64,000 nt of DNA from Myrica gale (lineage: Eukaryota; Streptophyta; Magnoliopsida; Fagales; Myricaceae): the NCBI GenBank assembly GCA_963930655.1, contig OZ005608.1:3100001-3164000 (forward strand), written 5' to 3'. The notes under the pieces were generated by a model. That model ran no database searches and had not been told where the DNA came from. It saw only the letters and a program-made list of their open reading frames with translations. The translations under genes and the position numbers were made by a program. Below are positions 37,083 to 50,241 of this stretch, piece after piece (the stretch's first letter is position 1; each line of letters begins with the position of its first letter).

Positions 37083-40000
37083 TCACACCCACCATGGCTT
37101 CTCTGTTAGATCCTTGGAGAATGCATACCGAAACCTTGAACTATAAGGCAACCACTCTATGATCTGAGATACCTTCTTGCTAGGTTTATGATCAATGCAT
37201 TTCTGAATTGAACCGTGTAGCTTCTTATCAACGTTTTGTGTGACCCATGTGAGAAGATTATCTGAGCTGAGAGATGCTTCCCTTGCATATCTCTCGAGCA
37301 CCTTTGGTAGGAAAACTTTCATCGATTTCTTCACGACTATATTTGCTTGAAGAAACTCTCTTTTTGCCAGTTCCAATTCCTCTCTGACATTTGGTGCTGT
37401 GTAGAACCTTAGCTATACAATTCAACAAGCAAGCTCTTAATCAACTGTGAGCAATATATCAAGATATGGATGAAGTTGGCAATAACGCCAAGGAAACACG
37501 ACTCCCAATCAAAGCAAATTACAAAACGTTATTCCATCATCTAAGTGGTTGCCAAAAGCGCTTAGAAAAAGAAAAATAGTGGTTGCCAAAAGCAGCAAAC
37601 CCCCCCCCCCTAATTTTGGTAGAAAATAAGTTTCAAAGGTGAGTAAGGAGTTGAAGGGGAACTTCTTAGTAAAACTGCATGCCTAGGACAGTTTATTTCC
37701 TAAAAGCCCAATAAAACAAACCAGAAAAGAGGTGAAGTTCATTTGCATGTCATATCAGAGCAGATGTCATCCATCGTATTGACAAACACTAATTTTACCG
37801 CACTAAGAATAAAGCATAAATGCTACAAAGTAACATTTACATTTACCAAATAAAATTTAGATGAAGAGACTAATTGAACCTAAAATGTTTAAACTACCAG
37901 AGCGGTATTTGACTCCTGATACCCTCATAAAACTAATGGATGCTTTCAATTTCAGAGTGACATGCCAATACCTGATAATCAACTGATTCAACATGGATGA
38001 ATGCCGTGAACACATTTATTTAGAGCTAATGAACTTTTTTTGGCCAAGAGAGACTTCATATTTGTTCAAATTTCAAAAGACACTGTATAGCATGTGAAGA
38101 CTCAAGAACTGGTAATACTACAATATTACCACTACTGACTGATAGTCTTTCATTCAAATAATATCGAAATTCCATTGTCATGCAAAAAGAGTACCAGAAT
38201 TGAGAAGTTACCACAGGATCAGAAAAAGCTCCAGTACAGAGGGCAAAGCAGACAAGGGGTTGGGAAATTGGACGACACAATTTTGAGCTGAGTTGTCTTT
38301 CTTCACTGGATTTTTTTCTCAGGGCAGTGGAAAGGATGATTTCTAGCCACTGCAATGTAATTTATTACAAGTAAGAGTGAGCATAATCAAATGACACTAT
38401 CTCACTTGTGAAATATTACATTGATTTCTTTCTTGCCACTTTCAGTAAAGAAGTAATATATCAAGAAAAGCTATTGACATTCACACTGTTCTCTACCTTT
38501 TCACCTTAAGATTGCTTATATGAAAGAAAAACAGCTCAGATGGTAATCTCCAAGTATTTATGAGAAGAATAATGAGGAAACACCTTATCCAACTAAACTT
38601 ATTGACAAAAAAAAAAGTAAAAACATATGAGGTAACCGGCACAAATGGCCAGTGAGTCATGTGAATGTAACCCAAGCCAGCCAACACCAAAATTCTTCTC
38701 TTGAACGTAAAGAAACAACAAGTTCCTAGATTGCATTCCTTCATTCCCCAATATCTGTGCATGTGTCTTTGTATGTTCTTAAGTAAGAGTAGGTGAATAC
38801 CCGTCCACTTCGGGGTGTTCGGAAGCAAAATACTGAATGCTCTATAGCATTTGCACTTATGACATGGCCACCAATGTTGTACGCAGCCTGCACTAAACAA
38901 ATAACTCCATCAACCAATTTTTCCATTTTCAGAAAGGAGAGAGAAAGATAGAGATAATACAAACATTAGGACAGGAAAAAGGACAATAGAAACTTGGGAA
39001 ACTATTGAAGTCAATAAAACATTTATGGTATGGATCTTCATTTTTCTTCAGAGTCCTCTTCAACAGGTCATATTCTTTTTAGAACAATTCAACCGTATGC
39101 TCTGGCAAATTCTATTTCTATCCACACAACAATTAATGAAGATTTGACAATAATCAGAAAAAAACAGCAATGTTCATCCACTCCTTCCAAGACTCGGGAT
39201 CCATAGACATAATCTGGAAAACTCAAAATTCGAGACCTGGGTAAACTGGTGACCATTAAAGCATCTTCCAACAAGCCCCTGGCACAGGCATCACTGGAAG
39301 CAACACTTGTTGGACAGGGCAAAAATGGAAGTGCGGAGTTTGCTTTCAATAGGCCTTCGTAGCAGACACCAAGTTCGCTTCATTGAACAACAATTTTTAT
39401 ATCCCATAAATTTTTCTTATACAAAGCGAGAACTAGAAAATTTCCTTTTAACCAAATGGTGTCCAGAAAATAAAGAACAGCACTACCTTGTGAAACAAGG
39501 CTAACCTTCTCAAAGAGTGTTGTGGGATTCCATACGCTAAATATGCCTGCACAAACCATAAGAAACAGTTATACATAGGGCAAATTGGTAATAGCAAACC
39601 AAGCCCCGGATGATTCTTACATGCATAACAAGAGCATTGTACACATTGATCCAGAATGCAGTTTGGGCATTGTTGTCCATCTGACTGACATTCACCCTCT
39701 CCAGTTGTTCAACCAAAACTCTAAGATTAGATACATGAAGTACATATCAAGTCAGCAAAGAATTAGACAAGAAAAGAAGATGGAATACTTCTTTTATTTC
39801 CTGTACCTAGCAATAAATTTTTACAGTGTCAATTCTTAAAGGACTGAACCACCATAAGACTCAACATTGTCAACCCAGATCAGACTGGTAGTTCAAAATC
39901 AGAGAGATTGTCCAATATGATCTGGTTTCTCCTTTACTGTGCTTCATCGCAAAATATCAGATGATGTTTTCTCCTTAGAAGAGATCCGAGATATCATTAT

Positions 40001-43000
40001 AGATGCAATGAGATGCTTTAGCCAGATTGTCTATCAGATGAAAGGGTAAGAACTTTAGAAGTCATTCTTCCCTAAAGTTTGCCAAGACAAACTCTGAAGA
40101 GCTTTACTTCAAGCTTATCAGGATGGTATCATTCACTTATTCTTATGACAGATAAGATCCAAGCCAAATTCTCTGCACGCACGACGCATTGGTGCAAAAG
40201 AATGCCCCAATGAACAACTTTATGGTCTCAACATAGAGGTCTCAAGTTAATACACTGTTATACTAATTCTCCTTATCATTACATTTGTAGTTAGGGAAAA
40301 TCGTAAGCATGCGTAAGAAAGCAACCTGTAGTTGTTGATGGCATAAGAAGCTTGAGAAAAGTTGCTCTTATCAGTTGATATCCATGATATTTCGATCATT
40401 GATTTGCAAGACAAATCTCGATCCTCCTCGATACCACATCGAGGTTGTACATGTGTGGATGATCTTGACAACAAAGGTGATCGATTCTTTTCAGTATTTC
40501 CGGATGATGTACGCCTCAGCCAGCAATATATAGCAGCCATGCACCTGACCATCTCCTCAGATAACTTGCTTGGGCACTGGTAGAGATGATCTTTCAAAGT
40601 TTGCAGCATAGATTTTTTCTGCATGGCAGGAACCTTTTCCCTGACCTGACCAATAAATGAGATACAAAAATTTGAACAGCACCTCACATTATCAGCAACC
40701 CGGTTATCGGAAGACTGAAGTATATCTTGAGGTTTACTTATTTACATGCAAACACGAAAGTCCAACAGGATCACCCACAAAAGGAACCTATGCATTTTTC
40801 TGTTCTATGAATGCTCGAGGCACAGAACTATCTATTTCTCGGTTGGGGTTGCAAAAAATGAGGGAATTAAAAAATTCAGTAAATAAATTGATTGAAAGAT
40901 ATTGTCTCCATTAAAATTGATTAAAATGCTATCACTCTCTGTAATATCATAATATGATCTCACACAAGTCAAGAGAGAGCTTTACTTGAATGAGAACCTT
41001 TTTTTGGCCGGAGGTTGGGGGGAAGCATCTTTCCATTTGGCGCAAAACCAGACAGAATTGACTATTTTATCCAAAAATGTCGAAGATCTAAGTAGTTAAA
41101 CTTTGACTATTGTGTTCATCCTAACTCACCGGTTTTGGAAAGGCAATGCTGAGTATTCAGAAGCCTAACTGTACTTGATAAATGACTAACCACCTCAAGA
41201 TGGCCGCACTCGTACGGTGACAAATAAGGAATGCACTTCCTTTGATCACTCATTTGGACTTCTTGGGACTTTGGGTTACTCATCTTACAGAATTGGTCAC
41301 ATCATATGGTTGAAATGCCACTTATGTCCATCAGCCATTTAAACTATGCAGAACCCAGAAGCCAATTGCACAGTGAAGTTCAAATGGGAAAACACTTGTT
41401 ACGCTGAAGCCCTAGTGATCTGAGCTATACAAGTGATACCCTCCTGGCAAGCCACACTATTCACAAAGTGTGAATTCTTTACAAGTGGTGACGAAATTGT
41501 CATGCAACAAATTTCTTAGAAATTCTTTGAGAAAAAAGATCATAATGTATCAAGATTAACACCCGTGATCCTTAATTCTTTGGTCCATTGGCCTTACTTT
41601 TCAAGCCTAATTTTAACTATGTAGTTTTAGTTTATCTTATCCCTCGCATTCAGTCTTCAACACAATCACTGGAAGCTTAAGGTTGTTTTTACAACTTCTA
41701 TTTCTTTTTAGAGAACCTTGTTAGGAAAGTTAAAGATTCTCTAGAGTTTTTACTAGCAGTTAATGTTTAGTAACACATTACACATTCCCGGAGCTTAGAT
41801 GAGGATCACGACAGTATCTGGTGATCCCAGTTTTTTAAGATTTAGAAACAGACTCAAAGAAGCTCCTTGTTGTAGAACCATGAAAGACATCAGGCACACA
41901 TTCTTCTTCTTCTTCTACTACTTGACTACGACAGAAGTGGCAGGAACGATAGATTTATATACCGACATTTACAACCTCTGTTGATAGATCCTTTTCAACA
42001 TCTTCTGCTATAAAGATTATAGAATGTGAATGCAAAACATATTTTGTGTTTCAGACAACCCCAGGTCTGAATATTAAATTCTTCTAATGGTATAACAGCT
42101 TTGTTTTTTCCTTTTAAATGGATCTGAGCAATGATTTGGATTAGGAAAAGAAAACCAAACAAACAGCATTCGAAAGAATATTTGCGAAATAAAAAGGGAA
42201 ATAAGTATATATGATACCTTAGCCAGGTTGATACAAGTCTTTTCAAAATCAACCTTGTTGCTACTGGACAATGGTGTATGGCTAGTCTTAGAGACTCTTT
42301 TCCATGGGTCCTCTATAGAAACTAGAGCTTGCAAAGGTTGCAAAGGAAACTTTTTGGAGGAACAGAATGCACTTGAAATGATACTTGGATGTTTCCTGTA
42401 CCCATGTTTTGTATGGGCTGGAGAACTCGTGCCTGAGTTTTGCTCTGAAGGTGGCCTACTAACACAGTTATCAAAAACACTCCTGTAGAGAGAAAGAACA
42501 TGCTGCTCTCGGTTTGTAACCTCTTCTTCAAGTAATTCAATTTCAGAAATCAATTCCTTTGTCTGAAAATAGGAAAATGGTTATCAGGTTATACTTAAAT
42601 AACCAATTTTAGTGAAGTATCCAAGCGACATTTACCACTTGTAATTATCACAGAACTTCAAATGCTAGACAGTCCAATATGTAAGCAAGTCAAAGATGGA
42701 GCAGTATGAAAGACTCAAAATTGCATTTATAGAACAACTATGAATCCCAACTGGTAATGTAAAAATGCTACAGCCCCACAGGTTGGACCATAGGGATATA
42801 TGAACTTCCAAGGAAAGAGGCCAAAAAATGGTTTCCCGTTTTACTGTATAGAATCAAATATGACTGCCGGTAATTTTCTAGGAGTTGAATAAAAGCAGCA
42901 AAAATATAGAAGACAAGAAAAAAAAATGTAATCAATGCAATGAGATAATTCCTTGAATATCCATCATGAAATGCATGAAGAGTATATAGTAAGAGATTGT

Positions 43001-44841
43001 GATGGTTCAGAATCAGAAAGTCGGAATTTCTTAATATATCTTAAAGAGTGGCTGACTAATTAAGCATTACAGAAATTTCTGTTCTGAATCATCATCTGTA
43101 TCCAGGATTTATGCATAAAGTCACCTGAGCAGCGAAATGCCTATGTCCAGGAGATAAAGTGCTTGAAGCTCGGCCCATTGCTCTCTCAAGCATTATGCGC
43201 ATAGATTTCTCTTGCTGCAAGCGCGATTGGAGCAGCTCAATCTGTAAAGCAGCAAATATAGTTATGGATGGAACAATAATTATGGCAGGGCTGCAAAATT
43301 CAGGTGGAAAAATAACACTTTTTTAGATAAATTAACATCCTCATATTGTCTTTAGACAGTTCATTCGGCACTTCAACATTACACTCTCAGTTTCTGTCGT
43401 GCAGGACTTATTGCATGGGACACACGAATAACGAGCTCAATACACTACTCTTCAAGTCTATGCTTTTTGAAAAAATGGAATTAGTTTTGTGCATATCCTA
43501 TGCAAAGATGGTGATTTCTTTGTACACATGCTTCAATACTATCCCATATTCACACTAGATAAGAAAAGCCCATAATTTAATCTGCGTAAAAAAATTGTTG
43601 ATTCTTCTTAGTTAACTCATTCAAGGGCCCCTTGCACAACTAGGGTGGTATCTTTATGAATTATTCCTTATTTTCTTCTCGCCTAGAACCACCTTCCCAC
43701 AATAAAATAAAATCTTTAACCCATCACATCTTCAGGTTAGTAAATTCAGGTTTTCTTATCATCTCTACTGAAACAAAAGATTGATACAGAATAATGATGA
43801 ACTGAGTATAACCTGCATTCCAATTTAAACATAGATAATCGTTTAACACCACATCTTAAGTGACAAATAGAAAGAGACTCAGAACTGGTGCTTACATCTT
43901 TTTCCAAGGAGGCCCGGTGATTTGATGACGTATTCTTTTTAAAATAATTGGCAGTGTCATGCAGGGGACTTTGTCCCCTAGAAGCACTGGCTGAATGCGG
44001 CAAACCCTGTTATATTCATGTTAAAATAGACAGCAAAGTGTATAAATGATTTTGCTCATTGGTCGTATTCAAGGTCACGATATCTAGTGTCAGGCCGTTG
44101 TCCCCATTATTTAAGCATAGTCATTCTTTGCATTATAAGAAATTTATACGAGATGATCGGTAACAAACTTAAGGTCTGAAGTCTTACATATGTCTCATTT
44201 TGTTCCCGCTTTATCGAACGCAAAACTCCACCCCTTGAAACACTTGCATTCCTGTCAGAAGCACTGAAAGGAAAAGCCAGATTATACTGTCAAAAATTTG
44301 CTTAATTCGACAAAGTTCATCCTAATTTTTCAAAATTTTCACACAAAGTTTTTAACCAGAGTACTCACGTAGGACTAGATCACTCATCAACTCATACGCC
44401 AACCGTCTAACTTCAAAACAGGGGAAGTTTAACAGAAACTCCATTCGGAGGAAGAACACACAATAATTAAACCCATGACTTGAGGAATGTTAATTATTCT
44501 CACTTTCCTTAGCCTCAACTTTCGCCCAGACACTCGAGCGCTAAAAGAGAAACTACAAGGCAGCCCATGAAACATCCCATTTCCAAGAACTTTCCTTTGG
44601 GAAAAGAAAACAAAAATCTAATAACATCTTATCTAGCAACTCAACTCAAAATTGAGTTTTAACATATAATAAGAATCATTGCTTGAAATATATTAGCAAG
44701 CACGACAATGTTCAAACGAGTTTGAAAACTAGACCTCTTAGAGCGTCTGTGTTGGGACTGAACATGTGAGTTTCCCCAAGAAGCTTCACTCTCTTTCTTC
44801 CCACCTGCTGCTTCTTCCCCAACGACACTAAAACCACCCAT
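37083..44841 (-). CDS. MIP1 leucine-zipper plus DUF547 protein, 596 aa
   Basis: Eleven exons, given 5' to 3' on the minus strand: 44841-44735, 44263-44188, 44006-43896, 43241-43125, 42562-42218, 40645-40326, 39720-39621, 39546-39487, 38887-38801, 38349-38212, 37412-37083. They total 1791 nt, all phases matching. The N-terminal coiled coil at about residues 93-165 (IELLQSRLQQEKSMRIMLER; TKELISEIELLEEEV) fits the ternary-complex-factor MIP1 zipper. After a Ser-rich linker comes DUF547 at about 356-500, with AFWINVYNALVMH, AYLAYGIPQ, AAYNIGGHVI, CFALCTGAFSDP and LRFYTAPNVREEL. Plant proteins of this architecture have no established biochemical activity; the zipper suggests dimerisation. The start is the first ATG, and length is within the family's usual range. 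Only untranslated leader and promoter lie upstream. Confidence 0.92.
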
Positions 44842-47371
44842 TTTCTTCTCTGCTTAGGAATAATCTACCTAACCGCTCACATTCTTCTTCTATTAAATAC
44901 ACTCGCTATTATTCGTCTACACTGACTATCACGAGAGAATTCGAACATAGTCAGCATAAATACAAGCAAGGCCGATCACATTCTTGTTTCTTGGAATGGG
45001 CAAGAAAGAGAGGTCTTTAATGGGGTACGATTGCTTTGTTGATTTGGTTGAACGTCTGAAAAACGAAAATTTGACTTCTTTTCTCAGGAAAAGAGAGGAG
45101 AGAATAAGAGGAAATATCCAAAACTGCCGAGGCTGCGAGTCTGAGACATGGCGTAGCTTAGCTCCTCTGCTAGGAATTCAATCCTGTTCCGGTTCCTGTT
45201 GGGTAGTTGAGAGCATTCAATGTTGGAATTTAATTCATCTGTGCTCGATGACTCGCTCTCTCACACACGCAGACGAACACGCACATGTAGACTCGCCATT
45301 TTTTGAAATGAAACGTTGGAGGTTGCTTCCCATGTATACGCGCGTGACTCCCGCCAGAATCTCTGTGCCTGTTAGGCCCCCAGAACCGGCCTACTAATCC
45401 AAGCTAAGGAGTCAGAAGGTTCCAACAAACTTATTTGAAATTTAAAAGGTCCATAATAGCTCGCATAATTTTTTTTAAAAATTGGTAAAGATAAATAATA
45501 TAGAAAATCTTTCCTTTTTATATATTTGAAAAGATAAACGAAGAGATAAAAATATTGAGGTGTTAAAAATATTGGGATATTAGAGTTGGTAAAAAAGTGA
45601 ATAGATAAATGATTAAATGAATTTTTTATATTTATTTTGAGCGAAAATTTATGATTTAATAGAAAATAGATAATTTTAAATTATTTAATTAGAGTGAAAA
45701 TTTTTAGATGTCAAACATTACATTTTTTTATTTCTTTTTTTTCAACTTTAGAAAGTAGAGTGAAAAATGGATCGATAAGGAAAAGGACGACAACAAACTT
45801 TAACACTCAAAACCAGTCTCACCACTCACGTATCAATTCAGATAATGACTTAATTAACTTGCAAGTGGTATGATTAGAATTCACACTCATGATCTCATCC
45901 CATTCGATATAGAAAAATGTTGGGATGCCAAAATTAGAATAATGGTGGGACAGGCAAGTGGTATGATTAGAATTCTTTATATACCAGATACAGATGATGG
46001 TGTTTCATCGTGAAAATGTTGAGGTAGTGTAAATTTATAGGAATTGGTGAAAATGTGAAGATAGATAATATTTGAATGAATATTATAATAAAAAATAATT
46101 CTGTGACGAAGAGATATTATTTTGTAATTTTGTTAATCATGTCCAAAATTTTAGGGTGTCAAAATTTGTAATTTGTTAAAATTTTAAAGTGTTGGAGTTT
46201 ATGAAAAAATATATAATTTGAATAAATTTTTTTATACTTACTTATAATAAATAATATAAAAAATTAATTTTATGTAATTATTTTATTGTAGCCAAATTTT
46301 TAAAGTCTCACACAATCAAAATCAATCGTCACAGGCGTTATAGTTCCGAATTTATTGTTTGGATGTAGTTTGAATTTGAATGTGAAGACAGCTTGCAAAG
46401 AAGAAGACAAGCTACCGCACGAAATCATTGTAACCACTAGAATTAGGAGCCTAGAAAGAACAAGGAAAAACCAAAAAATAAAACACCAGCTATGTGGGAA
46501 CCGGGTTGGCTGAAGTACAGCAGCATTAAAAGCCTAAGGCAATAATTGGATCATCCACTCTCCCGGTGTAACTATATCTCACCTTAGCTTTGGACCGGCT
46601 GATCCTTAATTTAATTTTATCCCGGTGTAACTATATCTCACTTTAGCTTGAAAACTTAATTTTATTTTATATTTCAATTACTTGAATTGTCTCTTATTTT
46701 TATAAGCCTACTTATTCACATTCGAATCATTTAGTTTTGTTTTCTAAGAAAATAAAAGAAAATGCTTCTTCCAAATAATAATGGTGATAGTAATAACCAT
46801 ACTTATAATAGCAACAACAACAATAATGGAAATATGGAAATAAGTACTAGTGTCATCTATAGCTATATTGCTATATTACCCAAAACAGACATTTTATAAG
46901 GAACATAATAGTCAATGTCCAGACTGCACAATATTAATCCTAATGATTGGGTAAAGTCTGCTGAAGTCATGAGGAATCTTATCTGTAGATCTAGCATCCT
47001 TTAAATCACTAAATCATTAATATCTCTGAGCCTGCTGCCAGAATAGTTGGGGTACAAGAAAAAAAAATGCTAATTCCCCTCCATAAATTGAATCCTATAA
47101 AAGTTAGCACGTTTGACTTGTAATTAATGATCGCAATAAGAGTGCTTAGTTGGTACCCTATTGTGCTGGCTCACTTATCTAGGCACAGTGCACTGTCTTC
47201 TCGAGTAGTTTCTCCTGCCGCGACACTCATCTCAAGATTAGGATACCTTCTGGCTTGCCGAAAGAAATATATAATATGTGGATTAAGAGAGGATGACATA
47301 GTATATGTGATTTTATAATATTTAATGTTGTTTATATTAATTATTTTAAAGTGTAAATCGCATAATATTTA

Positions 47372-47565
47372 GGTTGCGTTTGTGAACACAATATTATCCA
47401 AAATATTCTCTCTCTTAATAAAATATTACAATATTATCTCTCTCTCATCAAAAAATATAAAAAATTACAAAAAATATAAAAAATTACCTTTCTCTTCACT
47501 TTTTTCACTAAACCCAATACCAACACAAAACTCAATACCAAAAATATTTCAACACAAACACAACC
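47372..47565. mobile_element. MITE with TTA target duplication
   Basis: 194-bp AT-rich element. It begins GGTTGCGTTTGTG and ends CACAAACACAACC, imperfect terminal inverted repeats, and is flanked by TTA at 47369-47371 and 47566-47568. It is non-coding. The TTA duplication suggests a Tourist/PIF-Harbinger-type MITE. Confidence 0.75.
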
Positions 47566-47924
47566 TTAATGTGTGAAGTATCTTTCTATCTTCAAATTCA
47601 AATTAGATCACTTGATTCTACAAACGAATCGGATAATGTATCAATTTCTCACCTTCAACCCTCTCGACAACTTCCCATCCTCTGTTCAAAAAATGTCTAG
47701 ACATTCTATTTTATGCTTTGTACCAAACATAAGAAAAACATAGATTTCATTCCAAAATACCCCGCATGCCCCTTTTTAAAATTATTTTTTCAATTTAAAT
47801 AAGTTTTAAGATCCAAATGAAGTGAGAAACTCCTTAGTGAAAGTAATATAGATTTTACTCCCAACTTCATGAGTTCTACAAAAACTAATATGAACCAGTG
47901 TTTTTAAATTTTAAATTAGCTTAA

Positions 47925-48375
47925 TTATGTAAATACTCTATGTGATGTAACGTTTTGACAAAAATGATTATGTAGTAAACCTTTGTATAAATTTGTCATT
48001 GTAGTCAGTGTATAGTAATAAAATGGTTCATCTGTTTTAATTTCTTCATCTCTCTTACGCCCGATGTTGAGTATAATTTAAAATCTCCAGTTGACTAGTT
48101 ATATGTTATTAATCCAGATCTCAGCATCAGACGTTAAAGGAGATGACAGAACTGAAACGGATGGACTATTGGACCATTTTATTACTAAAAACTGACCATG
48201 AGACTAATTTATACAAAGGTTTACTACTAATACTTTTTTTTATCAAAGAGTTGTACTATAATAATTGATTGTATAAACTGACCACGAGACGAATTTATAC
48301 AAAGGTTTACCGCTAAGATTTTGTTTTTATCAAAGCGTTATACTATAAGAATTGTTTGTATAATTAGGCATTTTA
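47925..48375. mobile_element. Inverted-repeat element with an internal 86-bp tandem duplication
   Basis: The left part (about 47930-48047, with GTAGTAAACCTTTGTATAAA and GTAATAAAATGGT) matches the reverse complement of the right part (about 48160-48260, with ACCATTTTATTAC and TTTATACAAAGGTTTAC). The right arm is itself duplicated: units starting ACTGACCA(T/C)GAGAC at 48191 and 48277 have an 86-bp period. It is non-coding. The outer ends are imprecise, and it may be a MULE-type long-TIR derivative. Confidence 0.6.
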
Positions 48376-48493
48376 AAATTTACCCTTTGATTGTCGTGGA
48401 ATTAAAAAAGATCTGACCCCTTTGCATGCAGAAGTGGGGAAGCCCACATATATTTTGCCAAGCAAAACTAAAAAAAAATGGTCAAAAAATCTT

Positions 48494-48987
48494 TATAAAT
48501 TAGGGGATATGTCATTGTTCGCACAATAAGTGCATCAATTACATTGTTTGCCCCTTGATTTTTAAAACTGTGATTATGTCCTCTAAATATAAAATATTTA
48601 CAATGTTCGCCTCCAATCAAATTTATCATTAAACTTGGAGGAATTCAGCATTCAATGACCAAAATAACCCTCGAGACAAAATTATTAAAAAGTTTATTTA
48701 AAAAATGTAATAATTTTAAATAAAACTATTTAAACTTTATTTCAGTAGTCTATATTTTTTTAAAAATTAGTTCTCAAATATTTATTTATTTTTTAAAATT
48801 GTCTTTGAAAGCATTTCGGTCATTTTAATGTCGAATTCTGTCAAGTTTAACGGAAAATTTGATTAAGGACAAACATTACAAATGTTTCATACTTAGATGA
48901 TGTAAATCACAATTTTGAAAGTTAGGGGACGAACAATGCAATTGACGCATACTTATAGAACGAACAATGACATTTCTCTTATAAATT
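48494..48987. mobile_element. Long-TIR (MULE-like) non-autonomous element
   Basis: About 175-bp terminal inverted repeats. The left arm contains GTCATTGTTCG, GCATCAATTACATTGTT, AAAACTGTGATTATGTC, AAATATTTACAATGTT, AATCAAATTT and GGAATTC. The right arm carries the matching reverse complements in mirrored order. The central 130 bp are AT-rich and non-coding. There is no transposase. The target-site duplication is unresolved. Confidence 0.75.
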
Positions 48988-50241
48988 ATAAAAGTTATCA
49001 TTTACGAAAATAAAGCACAAAGATAAAATTTTGACAACAAAATATATGAAGAAGTAGCTCTCCGTGTGTGTTCGCTATTGTATATTGATCATGAGTGTTA
49101 GGTAATACTTAATCAATTATTTATACATAAAAGAAACAATAAGAGACGCCCCAAAAAGTTCCTTTCACAATTCTATTCCCCAACTCAATCTGTTTGATTG
49201 TCAAAATATTAAGGTGATAAAAATTTTGGGGTGTTAAAATTTATGAAAAAGTGAGGAGAAAGATGATTTGAATGAAATATTTATATTTATTTAAAATAAA
49301 AAGTGATAATTTGATAGAAAGATATAGAATTTTTTAGAGTTATTTTATTAAGACGAAAATGTTGGATCTCAAACATCTCCTTAATATCAATCCCCATTAT
49401 TATTAATCCTAAACAATTTCCTTAGAACTTTGAAGGCCGACCGACCCACATTCTATGTTAATATTATCCTCAATCACTATGCTAACGATCGATATACCTA
49501 CAACTATTAACTAAGGGAGACGTGGCAATTTCTTCTCAAATCTCGATAAATTATTTTTTTAATAAACTCTGTAGACCATATTACAGTTATAAAATATGAT
49601 CTAAATAATAAAATTTATATATTTACCGTGTTAGCTTAGTCAACTGAGTTTGAGATTCATAATTTAATATTTATTAGGTCTACTAATTAGAGTTGATCAA
49701 TAAATAATAGAGAGCATTAAAAATATATATTTTTTTAATATTTTAAAATTTAAGCTGTCAGCATAAGTGATACTTTTATCCATCCGAAGAAATGATAGAA
49801 GTGAGACTAGGGATTATGTTAACATCTCTGTTAACTAAATTGTACCACGAAGTCACGAGGAAAAGTGACATCGACCGCCCTCTATCTTTAATGTAACGGA
49901 GCGAAAATGGGTAATATAAAAGAACATGCTTATCTGCGTACTCTATTTTAAATTGATGGATCCCATTAATTACTAATTAAGGCGGTTGTCTTACGCTCAT
50001 AAAACCTATAAATTTTCAAAACAAGATGGCTGGTAAGCACCGAGACCCAATCCAAAGTTTGCCAATTCATTCGCTAGGGTCCCGTGGTCGGCGCCTGCCA
50101 TGGCCCGCCCTTCATAGCCTTACATCCGGCGCTTACCATATAAACCATGCCAATAGGCAATAGGAATGTAGGCACACACCGACTTCTAGCAATCTGACCA
50201 GCTCTTAAGCTCCGTTCTGTCTCTTTTTCTTGCCAGCAAAA

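Larger units (their letters stand above)
44842..50241. other. Intergenic, transposon-rich, with the DUF547 gene promoter at its left edge
   Basis: About 5.4 kb without a gene. The first few hundred bases are the presumed 5' UTR and promoter of the minus-strand DUF547 gene; the plus-strand open frame at 44984-45397 is its shadow. The rest is strongly AT-rich and holds a MITE (47372-47565), two long inverted-repeat elements (about 47925-48375 and 48494-48987) and several diverged copies of a repeat containing GGTGTTAAAATTTATGAAAA-type blocks. Confidence 0.55.

Noticed and set aside
44984-45397. 137-aa plus-strand frame upstream of the DUF547 gene
   Set aside because: Covers the probable 5' UTR and promoter of the minus-strand gene; no domain and low-complexity His/Arg tail.
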